Source of the DNA: JBCCGI01 sp039029355
GTDB lineage: Bacteria; Planctomycetota; UBA1135; GCA-002686595
Assembly (NCBI GenBank): GCA_039029355.1
Contig: JBCCGI010000007.1
Location: 1 to 64,000 of the forward strand
DNA length: 64,000 nucleotides
Direction: 5' to 3'
Part shown: in pieces, positions 1 through 8,479 of the stretch
Layout of the letters: every line of letters starts with the position of its first letter
Numbering within the stretch: the stretch's first letter is position 1
Program-made: the position numbers and the translations under genes
The notes under the pieces: model-generated
Seen by the model: only the letters and a program-made list of their open reading frames with translations
Database searches by the model: none
Told to the model about the DNA's origin: nothing

Positions 1-1554
1 CGCCGGGCGCGCCGCCACGTCGGCCTCCGCTCCGGCCAGCAACTGGCGCGGCAACCCGGCCGTCGAGGCGCGCCCCGCGCCGGCTCCGGCCGCGCCCGCT
101 GCACCGCCCAGCGCCGGGTCGCCCGGCAGGCCCGAGCCGCGCGGCGCGGGATCGCCGGTCAGGCGGCCGGCGCGCTCGTGATCGCGCGCGTCGATCGCCT
201 CCCAGTCGCTGCGCCGGAAGGCGACGCGCTTGATGTTGATCAGGTGCTTGGCGGTGATGTTGTCGGAGGTGATGTTCCCCGCCTGCGGCCCGCAGCCGAG
301 GCTCATCGACGGCATCAGGTTGGTCGAGTACCCCACCGCGCCCTGGGACGTCGGGCCGTTGACCACGATGCGGTTGGCCGGCTTCTCGAGGAACCAGGCG
401 TTGAGGACGGTCTCGTCCTTGGCCCAGATCCCGATCGTGTGCCCCAGCCCCTCGTAGCGCAGGGTCGCGAGCGAGACCTCGCACCCCTGCTCCCAATCCT
501 CGACGACGTGCACCGACAGCAGCGGGCACAGGATCTCGATCGCGAGCGGCCACTCGGGCGCGGTGCCGCCTTGGGGGGCGAGCAGCACGCTGGTGTTGCG
601 CGGCACCGAGAAGCCCGCGAGCTCGGCCACCCGCCAGGGGTCGAGCCCGACCACGTCGGCGTTCATGTGCCCCTTCACGGTGCACGCGCGCGCGAGCTTG
701 TCGCACTCCTCTTCGCTGCAGAGGTACGCGCCGCGCCGCTGCATCTCGTCGAGCATGCGGTCGGCGATGGGCCGGTCGAGCACCAGCGCCTGCTCGGAGC
801 AGCACAGCGTCGCGTTGTCGAAGCTCTGCGACGCGGTGATCCAGCGCGCCGCCTCGGCGACGTCCGCCGAGCGGTCGACGTAGACCGGCACGTTGCCCGG
901 ACCGACGCCGTACGCGGGCTTGCCGGCGCTGTAGGCGGCGTGCACGAGCCCGGGGCCGCCGGTCGCGAGGATCATCGCGGTCTTCTTGTGGCGCATCAGC
1001 GCGCCGGTCGAATCCAGCGTCGGATTCGACAGCGAGAGCACCAGGTCGGGCGGGCCGCCGGCGCGCTCGATGGCGCGGCGCAGCACCTCGGCCGTCTCGC
1101 CGATGCAGCGCCGCGCGCGCGGGTGCGGGCTGATCACGGTCGCGTTCCGCCCCTTGACGCTGATCATCGACTTGAAGATCGCGGTCGAGGTCGGGTTGGT
1201 CGTCGGGACGATGCTCGCGATGACACCCGCGGGGGTGGCGACCTCGTAGACGCCGCGCTGCTCGTCGCGGCTCACGATGCCGACGGTCTTCTCGTTCTTG
1301 ATCGAGTCCCAGGTGCCTTCGGAGCCCAGGAGGTTCTTCAGCACCTTGTAGTGGACGCGTCCGATGCCGGTCTCCTCGACCGCGAGGCGAGCGAGGTCGT
1401 AGGCGGCCTCGGCCGCCGCGCGCGACATCGCCTCGCAGAGTCGGTCGACCTCCTCCTGGGAATAGCGCGCGATCGCCGCGCACGCGGCATGGGCGCGCTC
1501 GACGTAGTCGCGCACCTCCTGCAGGGCGCGCAGATCGGGGTCCAGGTGGGGCAC
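1..1554 (-). CDS. Acylating aldehyde dehydrogenase (EutE/PduP/AdhE-N type), microcompartment-associated, 3' end outside window
   Basis: CoA-acylating aldehyde dehydrogenase, which would turn an aldehyde plus CoA and NAD+ into acyl-CoA inside a bacterial microcompartment. 518 residues are visible and the reading frame is open to the window edge. The catalytic cysteine is Cys251 in SFDNATLCCSEQ, matching the FDN-x3-C-x-SEQ pattern of the AdhE N-terminal domain; ATGGPGLV and GVGPGNVPVYVD are further family motifs. The start is a GTG 20 bases after the shell-gene stop, without a clear ribosome binding site. After about residue 470 the enzyme fold ends and a Gly/Ala/Pro-rich linker begins; in compartment enzymes such a linker usually leads to a C-terminal encapsulation peptide, which would lie outside the window. 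The family is clear; the substrate (propionaldehyde from lactaldehyde in known planctomycete compartments) is inference. Confidence 0.88.
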   Translation of the reverse strand, partial: MPHLDPDLRALQEVRDYVERAHAACAAIARYSQEEVDRLCEAMSRAAAEAAYDLARLAVEETGIGRVHYKVLKNLLGSEGTWDSIKNEKTVGIVSRDEQRGVYEVATPAGVIASIVPTTNPTSTAIFKSMISVKGRNATVISPHPRARRCIGETAEVLRRAIERAGGPPDLVLSLSNPTLDSTGALMRHKKTAMILATGGPGLVHAAYSAGKPAYGVGPGNVPVYVDRSADVAEAARWITASQSFDNATLCCSEQALVLDRPIADRMLDEMQRRGAYLCSEEECDKLARACTVKGHMNADVVGLDPWRVAELAGFSVPRNTSVLLAPQGGTAPEWPLAIEILCPLLSVHVVEDWEQGCEVSLATLRYEGLGHTIGIWAKDETVLNAWFLEKPANRIVVNGPTSQGAVGYSTNLMPSMSLGCGPQAGNITSDNITAKHLINIKRVAFRRSDWEAIDARDHERAGRLTGDPAPRGSGLPGDPALGGAAGAAGAGAGRASTAGLPRQLLAGAEADVAARPA

Positions 1555-1574
1555 GGGGCCGCTCTAGAGCCGGG

Positions 1575-1862
1575 CTACTTGTCCGCCTTCGGCGGCAGCA
1601 GCATCTCCACCACCTGCTCGTGCGGGCGCGGGATGACGTGCACGCTCACCAGCTCGCCCACGCGCCGCGCGGCGGCCGCGCCCGCGTCGGTGGCGGCCTT
1701 GACGGCGCCGACCTCACCGCAGACGTAGATCGTGATCAGGCCGGCCGTGGCGCGCTCCTTGTCCAGGATCTCGACCTTGGCGGCCTTCACCATGGCGTCG
1801 GCGGCCTCGATGGCTCCGACGAGACCCTTGGTCTCGATCATCCCCAGGGCGTTCTTGTGCAC
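1575..1862 (-). CDS. Bacterial microcompartment hexameric shell protein (BMC-H)
   Basis: A 95-residue single BMC-domain protein that forms hexameric tiles of the microcompartment shell. It opens with NALGMIETKGLVGAIEAAD, the usual first strand and helix of BMC-H proteins, and continues with the VKAAKVEIL and YVCGEVGAVKAATDAG stretches of the fold. Length is typical for one domain. The start is GTG, supported by GAGAAGG nine bases upstream. It is the first gene of a leftward operon whose next gene is the acylating aldehyde dehydrogenase, the usual pairing of shell and signature enzyme. Other shell genes (pentamer, trimer) and upstream pathway enzymes are not in the window and are expected beyond its left edge. 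Confidence 0.93.
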   Translation of the reverse strand: MHKNALGMIETKGLVGAIEAADAMVKAAKVEILDKERATAGLITIYVCGEVGAVKAATDAGAAAARRVGELVSVHVIPRPHEQVVEMLLPPKADK

Positions 1863-1956
1863 AGGGCTGTTCCTTCTCGTTGCTCAGGTGGCGGGTTGGG
1901 GGGAGCCCGGCTTCTCGTCCGGGGAGGCGGAAGTGTAGCGCGGGCCGCCGGCAAGT

Positions 1957-2037
1957 CCAGGTCACCTGCGACGACTAGGACGTTGCGATGTAGTTGTTAG
2001 CCACTTGGATGACCAGCGGACTCTCGGTGTGACCTGG
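1957..2037. promoter_or_regulatory. Inverted repeat CCAGGTCAC / GTGACCTGG in the divergent intergenic region
   Basis: The 314-base gap between the shell gene and the secreted-protein gene holds CCAGGTCAC (1957-1965) and its exact reverse complement GTGACCTGG (2029-2037), 63 bases apart. It lies 95 bases upstream of the shell gene start and could be paired operator half-sites for the microcompartment operon. No regulator gene is nearby and nothing else was recognised in this gap, so the regulatory reading is a guess. Confidence 0.25.
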
Positions 2038-2176
2038 CCCTTACCCGCGGCCTAGCCTCCCCTGCTCTGTCGCGGGCGAGGTCCGCCCGCGTCACCCCCG
2101 GATCGCAGCCCGCAAGGGCAACCCCCATCGATACGTCCCGCGCGCGGTTCTCCTGGGCGGCCGCCGCTTACCGCAC

Positions 2177-5100
2177 ATGGAGACTTCCTTGCTCGATCCC
2201 AAACGCTTCGGCCCCTTGGCCCTAGCCCTCCCGTCCGCCATCGCCGCTCAGGACCCGGTCGTGACGTCGGTCAGCCCGACGTCCGCCGAGAACCCAGGCG
2301 TGGTGCAGATCCAGGGCTCCGGCTTCGACTCCGCCTCGCTGGTCTTCTTCGACGGCCAGGCCGCAACCGTTCTGACGCAGACGCCGACGCAGCTCGACGT
2401 GCAGCCCGCGCCCGGCGACCCGGGCTTTGCGGACGTGCAGGTCACGAGCTCGACCGGCAGCACGGTGGCCGCCGAGGCCGGCGTGCTGTGGCCCGCGCTC
2501 TCCGCCGCCGAGGGCGGCCTCGGCGGGCAGCTGCAGCTCGCGCTCGAAAACGGCGTCACCGGCCTCGCGGCGCTCGGCTTCTCGCTCGGCGTGTTGCCGG
2601 CGCCGGTCCCGATCGACCCGTCGATCTACTTCGGGCTGCTGCTCGACCCCACGCTGGGCGGAGAGCTCGGCACGCTGCTGCTGCCGGCGACCGGCAGCGC
2701 GTCGGTGGGGCTGCCGATCGGCGTCGACCCGTCGCTGCTCGGCCTGGAGGTCTACCTGCAGGCCTTCGCCACCCAGGGGGCTCCGGCCCAGGACCTCGCC
2801 TTCTCGAACGCGGCGAGCGTCGTCGTCGGCGCCTCGGTCCCGCCGATCGGGCTCGCCTATCCGATCAACCCGGCGACCTACGACGTCGGGCAGCGCATCG
2901 TGCCGAACACGCCGGCGGTCAGCGGCTGGGTCGAGACCTGGTCGGTCGCTCCGGCGCTGCCGGCGGGGCTCGTGCTCGACCCGAACGACGGCACGCTCTC
3001 CGGCACCCCGACCGCGGGTGCGCCAACCGCCGACTACGTCGTGACCGCGGCCAACCCGGCGGGCGCGTCGACCGACACGCTGACCGTGACGGTCAACGCG
3101 CCGCCGCGCTTTGAGTTGACGGAGGTCGTCCACGGCTTCGGGCAACTGCTGCCCCACCGCACGCTGGATCCGACGACGCTGCAGACGACCGACATCACGT
3201 CGCTCGACGTGTTGATCGCCGAGCTCCAGAGCGGAGCCTCGATCCTGCCGGTGCCGATCTTCCCGACCGCCGCGGTGCTGCCCGACGGAACGCCGGGCAA
3301 CCACTACTTCTCCGTGCGCTTCTCGGAGCTGCTCGACCTCGGCTCGGTGCTCGATCCGGCGCTGAGCGCGGCCGTGGTCTCGCACCTGACCGGCGCGATC
3401 ACCGTCACCGGCCTCGACCCGGCGACCGGCGTGGTCACGCCGGTGCAGGGACAGCCGTTCGTCGACGGCAAGACGTACGGTTCGACGCCGCTCGGCGGCG
3501 CCTTCGCGCTCGACACCTGGGTCGTGGCCGACCCGCTCGACCTCGACGGCGACGGCGTACAGGTCGAGCCGGCCGACGTCGGCGGAGCGTTCCCCGGCCT
3601 CGGCTACCCGGGCAGTGAGAGCGCCAGCTTCCCCGGCGCGGTGAACACGGTCAGCCCCGATACGTTCGTGTTCGTCGCCGACACCGACGGCGACCTGACG
3701 ACGCACGAGGCCTTCCCGGCCGGCCTGCAGCTGCGGCTCGCGATCACGAGCGCGGTGCTGGCGGATTCAGGCGAGGCGCTGGCCGACGCGGGCGTCGCTT
3801 CGGTGACGGTCGGGCCGGACGACCTCGACCCGGTCGTGCAGCTCGTCGGCGGTGTGCCCGCGATCACGCCGGGCAACGGCGACGTGGACGTCGATCCCGA
3901 GACCAACATCAGGATTCAGTTCACCGAGGCGGTCGACGTCGCGCGCGTCGGCCCCGTGCCCGGGCAGGGCCTGAAGGGCGGACTGCCGCCGCTGCTCGGC
4001 AACGTGCAGCTGACCTTCGGCGATCCCGGGCTGTCGATCCAGCAGCGCTTCACCGCGCTGCCGGTCAGCCCGTTCGACTTCACGCTCGTCGAGCTCGACC
4101 CCTTCGGGGCCTTCCCCGGCGACGGTCCGGCGTTCTTCGGCTGCGACGACCTGGGCGACGTCACGGTGCGCGTGCTGCTGGCGACGATCCCGGACCTGGT
4201 CGGCAACCCGCTGGGCGCGGCGGCCGTGACCGGCTTCTCGACCGGTGAAGGCCAAGGGCTCGTCAACGCGCCGGTGGCGCCCGACGCGCTCTACGTCGGA
4301 CGCGCGGACCGGGGCGCGAGCCTGTCCGTACTGGACCTGAACGGCTTCGGCGCGAGCACCGGCAACCCGACGTACGACATCACCTGCCCCATCGGGCCGG
4401 ATGAGACGAACTACCCCAACAACCCGAACCTGTCGCTTCAGGGAGCGCTGCTGATCCCGCCGCTGAACGTGGGCAGCTGCCCGCTCGACGGCGGCTCGGA
4501 CGGGGCCTTCACGCTGACGGTCGACACGAGCCTCGACGATCGCCTGCTGCGCGGAGCGATCCAGTCGGTGGATGACATGGCGCTCGGGCACTCGCTCGAC
4601 CAGGTCTACTTCAACGATCCCGAGGACTGCCTCGCCGGCGCGCAGAACCCGTGCGCGGGACTGGGCTTCAAGGTCTTCCAGCCGTCGCTCGGCGGCCCGA
4701 ACACGCTCGCACCGGGGGGCATCCCGCTCCTGTCGGTGATCGGCGGTCCCAACCCGATCTCGTGGGCGCCGCATCCCAACCCGCCGGCGCTCTTCGTGAA
4801 CACGTCGAGCGGGTGCGCCGAGAACGGGCTGTATGGAGAGGAGCCGACGTCGATCGACACGGGGCTCATCAACCTGCTCGGCCCCGGGCCGTTCCCGTTC
4901 GGAAACCCGTTGGCGTGCATCCCGGCCACGTCGCTGCTCAGCCCCGAGCAGAACTCGTTCTTCCAGGGTCCCTCGCCGCCGCAGGCCGACCTCACCCAGT
5001 GTTCGCCGTTCGCGATCCGGCAGCAGGTGGGTCACTTCCTGTACATCGTCGACCGCACGGCGGGCGAGCTGTTGGTGGTGAGCTCCAACCGCTTCTACGT

Positions 5101-6130
5101 CCTGGACCGCATCGCGCTGCCCGATCCGACGCGGCTCGCGATGTCGCCCAACCTCGACTTCCTCGCCGTGACGAACCGCGCCGACGACTCGGTGAGCTTC
5201 GTCAGCATCGACCCGCAGTCGCCCACCTTCCACCAGGTCGTCCAAACGACGCAGGTCGGCGACATGCCGTACGGCATCGCGTGGGAGAGCGGCAACGAGG
5301 ACATCCTGGTCTGCAACGAAGGCGACGGGACGGTGTCGGTGATCTCCGCCTTCACGCTCGAGGTGCGCAAGACGCTGAGCGGCATGCTGACCGACCCGTT
5401 CGAGGTCGTGACGACGCCGCGCCAGCTGGGCTTCGGGCTGGGACGCGGCGTGTACTACGGCTGGATCCTCAACCGCAGCGGCAAGGTGTCGCTGTTCGAG
5501 TCCGGCCCCGACGGCGTCAACGGCTGGGGCTATGACGACGTGATCGGCGAGACGCCCTTCACGTTCGCCAACCCGACGGCGATCCAGCCCGATCCGCTCA
5601 ACGTCGAGGGCGGGGTGTGGATCACCCACGAGCAGCAGCTCGACCTCGCGACCGGCGCGCCGACCGGGCTCGGCGGCGGCGCGGTCACGCGCATCGGCCT
5701 GACGGCTGTCATCCTGGGCATCTCTCCGATCGACCCCACGACCGAGCCCAACCTGCGCGACCTCGACTTCGTGCTGACCGCGTCGGTCGGCAGCGACGTG
5801 CTGACCGGCGTCCCGGCCGACCTGGCCTTCGACAACCACCGCAACTTCGGCTCGCTGCCGAACTTCACGACGGTGTTCAGCGCCGCCTCGGCGCTCACGA
5901 TGAACGGGAAGAGCCTGGTCAAGGCCATCCCCGGCTCGCCGAACATCGTCAACGTCAACGAGCCGCAGTACCTCGTGCTGGCGATTCCGAGCTCCTCGGA
6001 GGGCCCCGGGGTGCTCGAGGTGCTGGACCTCGCCACGCTGGCGCGGGTCGACCTCAACCCGTTCGCCGCGGGCACCCAGTCCCTCGGCGCGCCCGGCGCG
6101 AGCGTCCTGATGGACTATTTCCGCCAGTAG
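2177..6130 (+). CDS. Large secreted multi-domain protein (IPT/TIG, Ig-like and YncE-like propeller repeats)
   Basis: A 1317-residue exported protein. A short hydrophobic leader ends at about AIAAQ (residues 20-25). Next come an IPT/TIG-like domain (about 25-103), a beta-rich segment containing LLGLEVYLQAF and FSNA (about 105-215), a putative Ig domain with LPAGLVLDPNDGTLSGTPT (about 216-305), a long beta-rich part with Asp-rich DLDGDGV and DTDGDL loops, an SbsA-like Ig domain with DVDPETNIRIQFTEAVD (about 560-690), and a beta-propeller section (about 950-1080) with YNVTN-type motifs such as LAVTNRADDSVSFVSID and VCNEGDGTVSVIS. It is probably surface-exposed or extracellular and binding rather than catalytic; no active site was recognised. 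The start could also be the TTG at 2189, which sits six bases after a GGAG. A clear terminator follows the gene. Confidence 0.8.
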   Translation: METSLLDPKRFGPLALALPSAIAAQDPVVTSVSPTSAENPGVVQIQGSGFDSASLVFFDGQAATVLTQTPTQLDVQPAPGDPGFADVQVTSSTGSTVAAEAGVLWPALSAAEGGLGGQLQLALENGVTGLAALGFSLGVLPAPVPIDPSIYFGLLLDPTLGGELGTLLLPATGSASVGLPIGVDPSLLGLEVYLQAFATQGAPAQDLAFSNAASVVVGASVPPIGLAYPINPATYDVGQRIVPNTPAVSGWVETWSVAPALPAGLVLDPNDGTLSGTPTAGAPTADYVVTAANPAGASTDTLTVTVNAPPRFELTEVVHGFGQLLPHRTLDPTTLQTTDITSLDVLIAELQSGASILPVPIFPTAAVLPDGTPGNHYFSVRFSELLDLGSVLDPALSAAVVSHLTGAITVTGLDPATGVVTPVQGQPFVDGKTYGSTPLGGAFALDTWVVADPLDLDGDGVQVEPADVGGAFPGLGYPGSESASFPGAVNTVSPDTFVFVADTDGDLTTHEAFPAGLQLRLAITSAVLADSGEALADAGVASVTVGPDDLDPVVQLVGGVPAITPGNGDVDVDPETNIRIQFTEAVDVARVGPVPGQGLKGGLPPLLGNVQLTFGDPGLSIQQRFTALPVSPFDFTLVELDPFGAFPGDGPAFFGCDDLGDVTVRVLLATIPDLVGNPLGAAAVTGFSTGEGQGLVNAPVAPDALYVGRADRGASLSVLDLNGFGASTGNPTYDITCPIGPDETNYPNNPNLSLQGALLIPPLNVGSCPLDGGSDGAFTLTVDTSLDDRLLRGAIQSVDDMALGHSLDQVYFNDPEDCLAGAQNPCAGLGFKVFQPSLGGPNTLAPGGIPLLSVIGGPNPISWAPHPNPPALFVNTSSGCAENGLYGEEPTSIDTGLINLLGPGPFPFGNPLACIPATSLLSPEQNSFFQGPSPPQADLTQCSPFAIRQQVGHFLYIVDRTAGELLVVSSNRFYVLDRIALPDPTRLAMSPNLDFLAVTNRADDSVSFVSIDPQSPTFHQVVQTTQVGDMPYGIAWESGNEDILVCNEGDGTVSVISAFTLEVRKTLSGMLTDPFEVVTTPRQLGFGLGRGVYYGWILNRSGKVSLFESGPDGVNGWGYDDVIGETPFTFANPTAIQPDPLNVEGGVWITHEQQLDLATGAPTGLGGGAVTRIGLTAVILGISPIDPTTEPNLRDLDFVLTASVGSDVLTGVPADLAFDNHRNFGSLPNFTTVFSAASALTMNGKSLVKAIPGSPNIVNVNEPQYLVLAIPSSSEGPGVLEVLDLATLARVDLNPFAAGTQSLGAPGASVLMDYFRQ

Positions 6131-6191
6131 CCGAAACCCCGCCCCTCGCAGCTTGTTGTCATGTGGGGCGGCGTTTTGTCGTTCTAATGAG

Positions 6192-6232
6192 GAGGGGAGC
6201 TGGGCGTTCTTCCGCCCCGCTCCCCTCTTTTT
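6192..6232 (+). terminator. Rho-independent terminator
   Basis: A perfect 9-bp outer stem (GAGGGGAGC at 6192-6200 with GCTCCCCTC at 6219-6227) continues, after one mismatch, into a 5-bp inner stem around a 6-base loop. It is followed at once by TTTTT. It separates the large secreted-protein gene from the two-haem protein gene. Confidence 0.9.
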
Positions 6233-6265
6233 CTTCCGAATCGGCCCATCTTTCGGAGCAGAACC

Positions 6266-8191
6266 ATGACCAAGAGCTCGCTCGCGAGCGCTCTTGCAGC
6301 AGCGCTACGCATTGCCTCGGTCGGCGCACTTGCAGCCGCACCAGCCGCAGGACAGTACAACGAACGCCCCGACCTCGTCGGATCGGGCAGCCCAGCGGTC
6401 GACGCCTCGGGGCGCTCGATCAAGAACAAGCGCACCCGCGCGATCCACACGACGGACCCGGGACTTCCCGGGGGTACGGCGTACTTCTTTGAGCGCGACC
6501 CGTTCCTTGCCTACCAGCTCGGGCGCAACCTGAACTTCCGCGAGTTCCGCTCGCGCGACGGTGTGTTCGACGACAACGTCTCGGGCCTCGCGGGCCCGAT
6601 GCCCGACGGCACGACGGCCAAGATCACGGCCAACAACCACACGAGCTGCTCCGGCTGCCACAACGTGCCGCAGGGCAACGCGGGCGGCGGGACCAACTTC
6701 CACAAGGACTCCGGCCCCGGGCGCCAAACGCCGCACTACTACGGCGCGGGCATCATCGAGATGTTGGCGCTGCAGGTGCGCGCGGATCTCCTGGCCCTGC
6801 TCGACACGGACGCGAGCGGTTGGGTCAGCGCGGCGGAAGCCCAGGCCGGGCCGCAGTGCATCGTGCAGACCTCACCGGGAGGCAAGACGGTCGACTTCGG
6901 GAGCCCCCAGCTGAGCGGCGGCTCCATCGGCTCCCCCTCCTTCGACAACATCGTGCGCGTGTGGTACGTCGACGCGGCGGGCAAGCACGTGCCCGACGCC
7001 GACTCGATCGATGGCGTCACCACCTTCGGCTACAACTTCGAGCTCGTCATCTGGGGTTGGGGCCAGGGCCCCGGCCGCGCGGCGCTCAACCCGACCAACC
7101 GCGCCTTCTTCTGGGACCCGGCCAAGGCGCACTCGGGGCTCGATTCGTTCGACCCGACGACCTCGAACGACCCCGACGGCGACGGCGTCAGCGAGCCCTC
7201 GCTCGCCGGCGCGCTCCAGTTTCCCGCGACCCACGTGCCCGGCGACAACGGCACCGCCCTCGACCCGCTCGGCTTCAGCCTCGACGATCCCGACGGGGAC
7301 GGCTACCTGACCGAGATCAGCGAGGGCGACCTGGACCTCGCCGAGTGGTTCATGCTCAACGCCCCGCGCCCGGCGTACGCCGGCTCGCAGGAGTCCTACG
7401 AAGCCGGCGTCGCGTCGCTCGACGCCCTGGGCTGCACCGTCTGCCACGTGCCGGACTGGGAGGTCAAAAAGCGCAGCGCAACCCACGCCGGCGACCGACG
7501 CTTCTTCGACCTCGACGTGTCCTGGAACGACGGCGCGCAACGCCTCGAGGGCGACCTCGTGCCGCTCTACACCAAGTCCGGCGGCAGCTATCAGATCAAC
7601 GGCAACGCGTTCCTCGCGCGCGGCGTGTTCTCGGACCTGCGTCACCACGACATGGGCGACGGCTTCCGCGAGCTCGACTTCGCCGGCTTCCAGAACACGG
7701 TGTGGCGCACGCCGCCGCTCTGGGGCGTCGGCAGCGGGTTCCCGTGGGGCCACGACGGACGCTCGCTGACGCTCGAGGACGCAATCCTGCGCCACGACGG
7801 CGAGGGGGCCGCTTCCAAGGCCGCCTGGCTCGGAGCCTCGGAGCGGACGCGAGCGCAGGTCCTCCGCTTCCTCCAACGACTCGTCCTCTACGACGTCGAG
7901 TCACTCCCGGCCGACATCGACGGCGACGGCACGATCGCCCCCAACTTCGCCGTCGCCGGCATGGACACCGGACCGGAGCGCTTCAACGCCGAGTGGTTGT
8001 TCCGCAACCCGCTACGCATCCAGGGCCCCGTGACGGTCGACGGTCAGACGATTCAGTCGTTCGCGGGGACGAACGTCGATCGGGCGTACGGGCACAACCT
8101 GTACTACCGGAAGGACTCCGACGATGACGGTTGGCCGGACGTGTGGGACAACGCGCCCGGCACGACCGGGTATCGCGACGGGGTTCAGTAG
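6266..8191 (+). CDS. Secreted di-haem cytochrome c peroxidase/MauG-like (DHOR-type) protein
   Basis: A 641-residue periplasmic or exported c-type cytochrome. An N-terminal signal peptide ends near APAAGQ (about residue 30). Two haem-binding motifs are visible: CSGCH at residues 128-132 and CTVCH at 390-394. Two-haem proteins of this size and layout belong to the di-haem oxidoreductase (DUF1111, 'thiol oxidoreductase') branch of the MauG/cytochrome c peroxidase superfamily. Asp-rich calcium-type loops occur at DTDASGWVSAAE, DPDGDGVSE, DIDGDGTIA and, at the C-terminus, DSDDDGWPDVWD, suggesting calcium binding and perhaps a role outside the cell. The substrate is unknown. It follows the propeller protein in the same direction, but a terminator lies between them. 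The family call is strong; the enzyme activity is inference. Confidence 0.85.
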   Translation: MTKSSLASALAAALRIASVGALAAAPAAGQYNERPDLVGSGSPAVDASGRSIKNKRTRAIHTTDPGLPGGTAYFFERDPFLAYQLGRNLNFREFRSRDGVFDDNVSGLAGPMPDGTTAKITANNHTSCSGCHNVPQGNAGGGTNFHKDSGPGRQTPHYYGAGIIEMLALQVRADLLALLDTDASGWVSAAEAQAGPQCIVQTSPGGKTVDFGSPQLSGGSIGSPSFDNIVRVWYVDAAGKHVPDADSIDGVTTFGYNFELVIWGWGQGPGRAALNPTNRAFFWDPAKAHSGLDSFDPTTSNDPDGDGVSEPSLAGALQFPATHVPGDNGTALDPLGFSLDDPDGDGYLTEISEGDLDLAEWFMLNAPRPAYAGSQESYEAGVASLDALGCTVCHVPDWEVKKRSATHAGDRRFFDLDVSWNDGAQRLEGDLVPLYTKSGGSYQINGNAFLARGVFSDLRHHDMGDGFRELDFAGFQNTVWRTPPLWGVGSGFPWGHDGRSLTLEDAILRHDGEGAASKAAWLGASERTRAQVLRFLQRLVLYDVESLPADIDGDGTIAPNFAVAGMDTGPERFNAEWLFRNPLRIQGPVTVDGQTIQSFAGTNVDRAYGHNLYYRKDSDDDGWPDVWDNAPGTTGYRDGVQ

Positions 8192-8200
8192 CGGCGGGAG

Positions 8201-8246
8201 GACGTCTGACCCGTGCCGCGGCACAACCGCGGCACGGTCGGACGTC
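8201..8246. terminator. Long near-perfect inverted repeat, probable terminator
   Basis: GACGTCTGACCCGTGCCGCGG (8201-8221) pairs with 8227-8246 with a single bulge and one G-U-type mismatch around a 5-base loop. It starts 9 bases after the stop codon of the two-haem gene. There is no T-run, so it would act as a strong 3'-end hairpin or a factor-assisted terminator. The rest of the 288-base gap holds nothing recognised. Confidence 0.6.
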
Positions 8247-8479
8247 TTGCTGAAGGACCACCGTCAGCCTCTAGGGCGACGGCGACCGCTTCGATCCCGA
8301 GCGCGGGGCGCCGGCGCGTTTGTGGCGCTCGCCTGCTGATCTGCTCGCGAGCCCAAGGCGCGAGGGCCCCAAGAGGAATCGAGTCCCGGCGGACTCGCAG
8401 GCCCAAGGCTCCAAGCGACTCAACCGACGCAGCCCCCCCAGCCGAGCATCTCCGCCCTGGCACGGGCTAAGATCCGCCC

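Noticed and set aside
178..1728. A 516-residue plus-strand frame at the left edge
   Set aside because: Opposite the aldehyde dehydrogenase and shell genes, which have clear motifs; the frame is His/Arg/Gly-rich without domains.
2222..5839. Long minus-strand frames opposite the secreted propeller protein
   Set aside because: Antisense shadows with Arg/Val/Asp-rich composition; the plus strand has a signal peptide, domains and a terminator.
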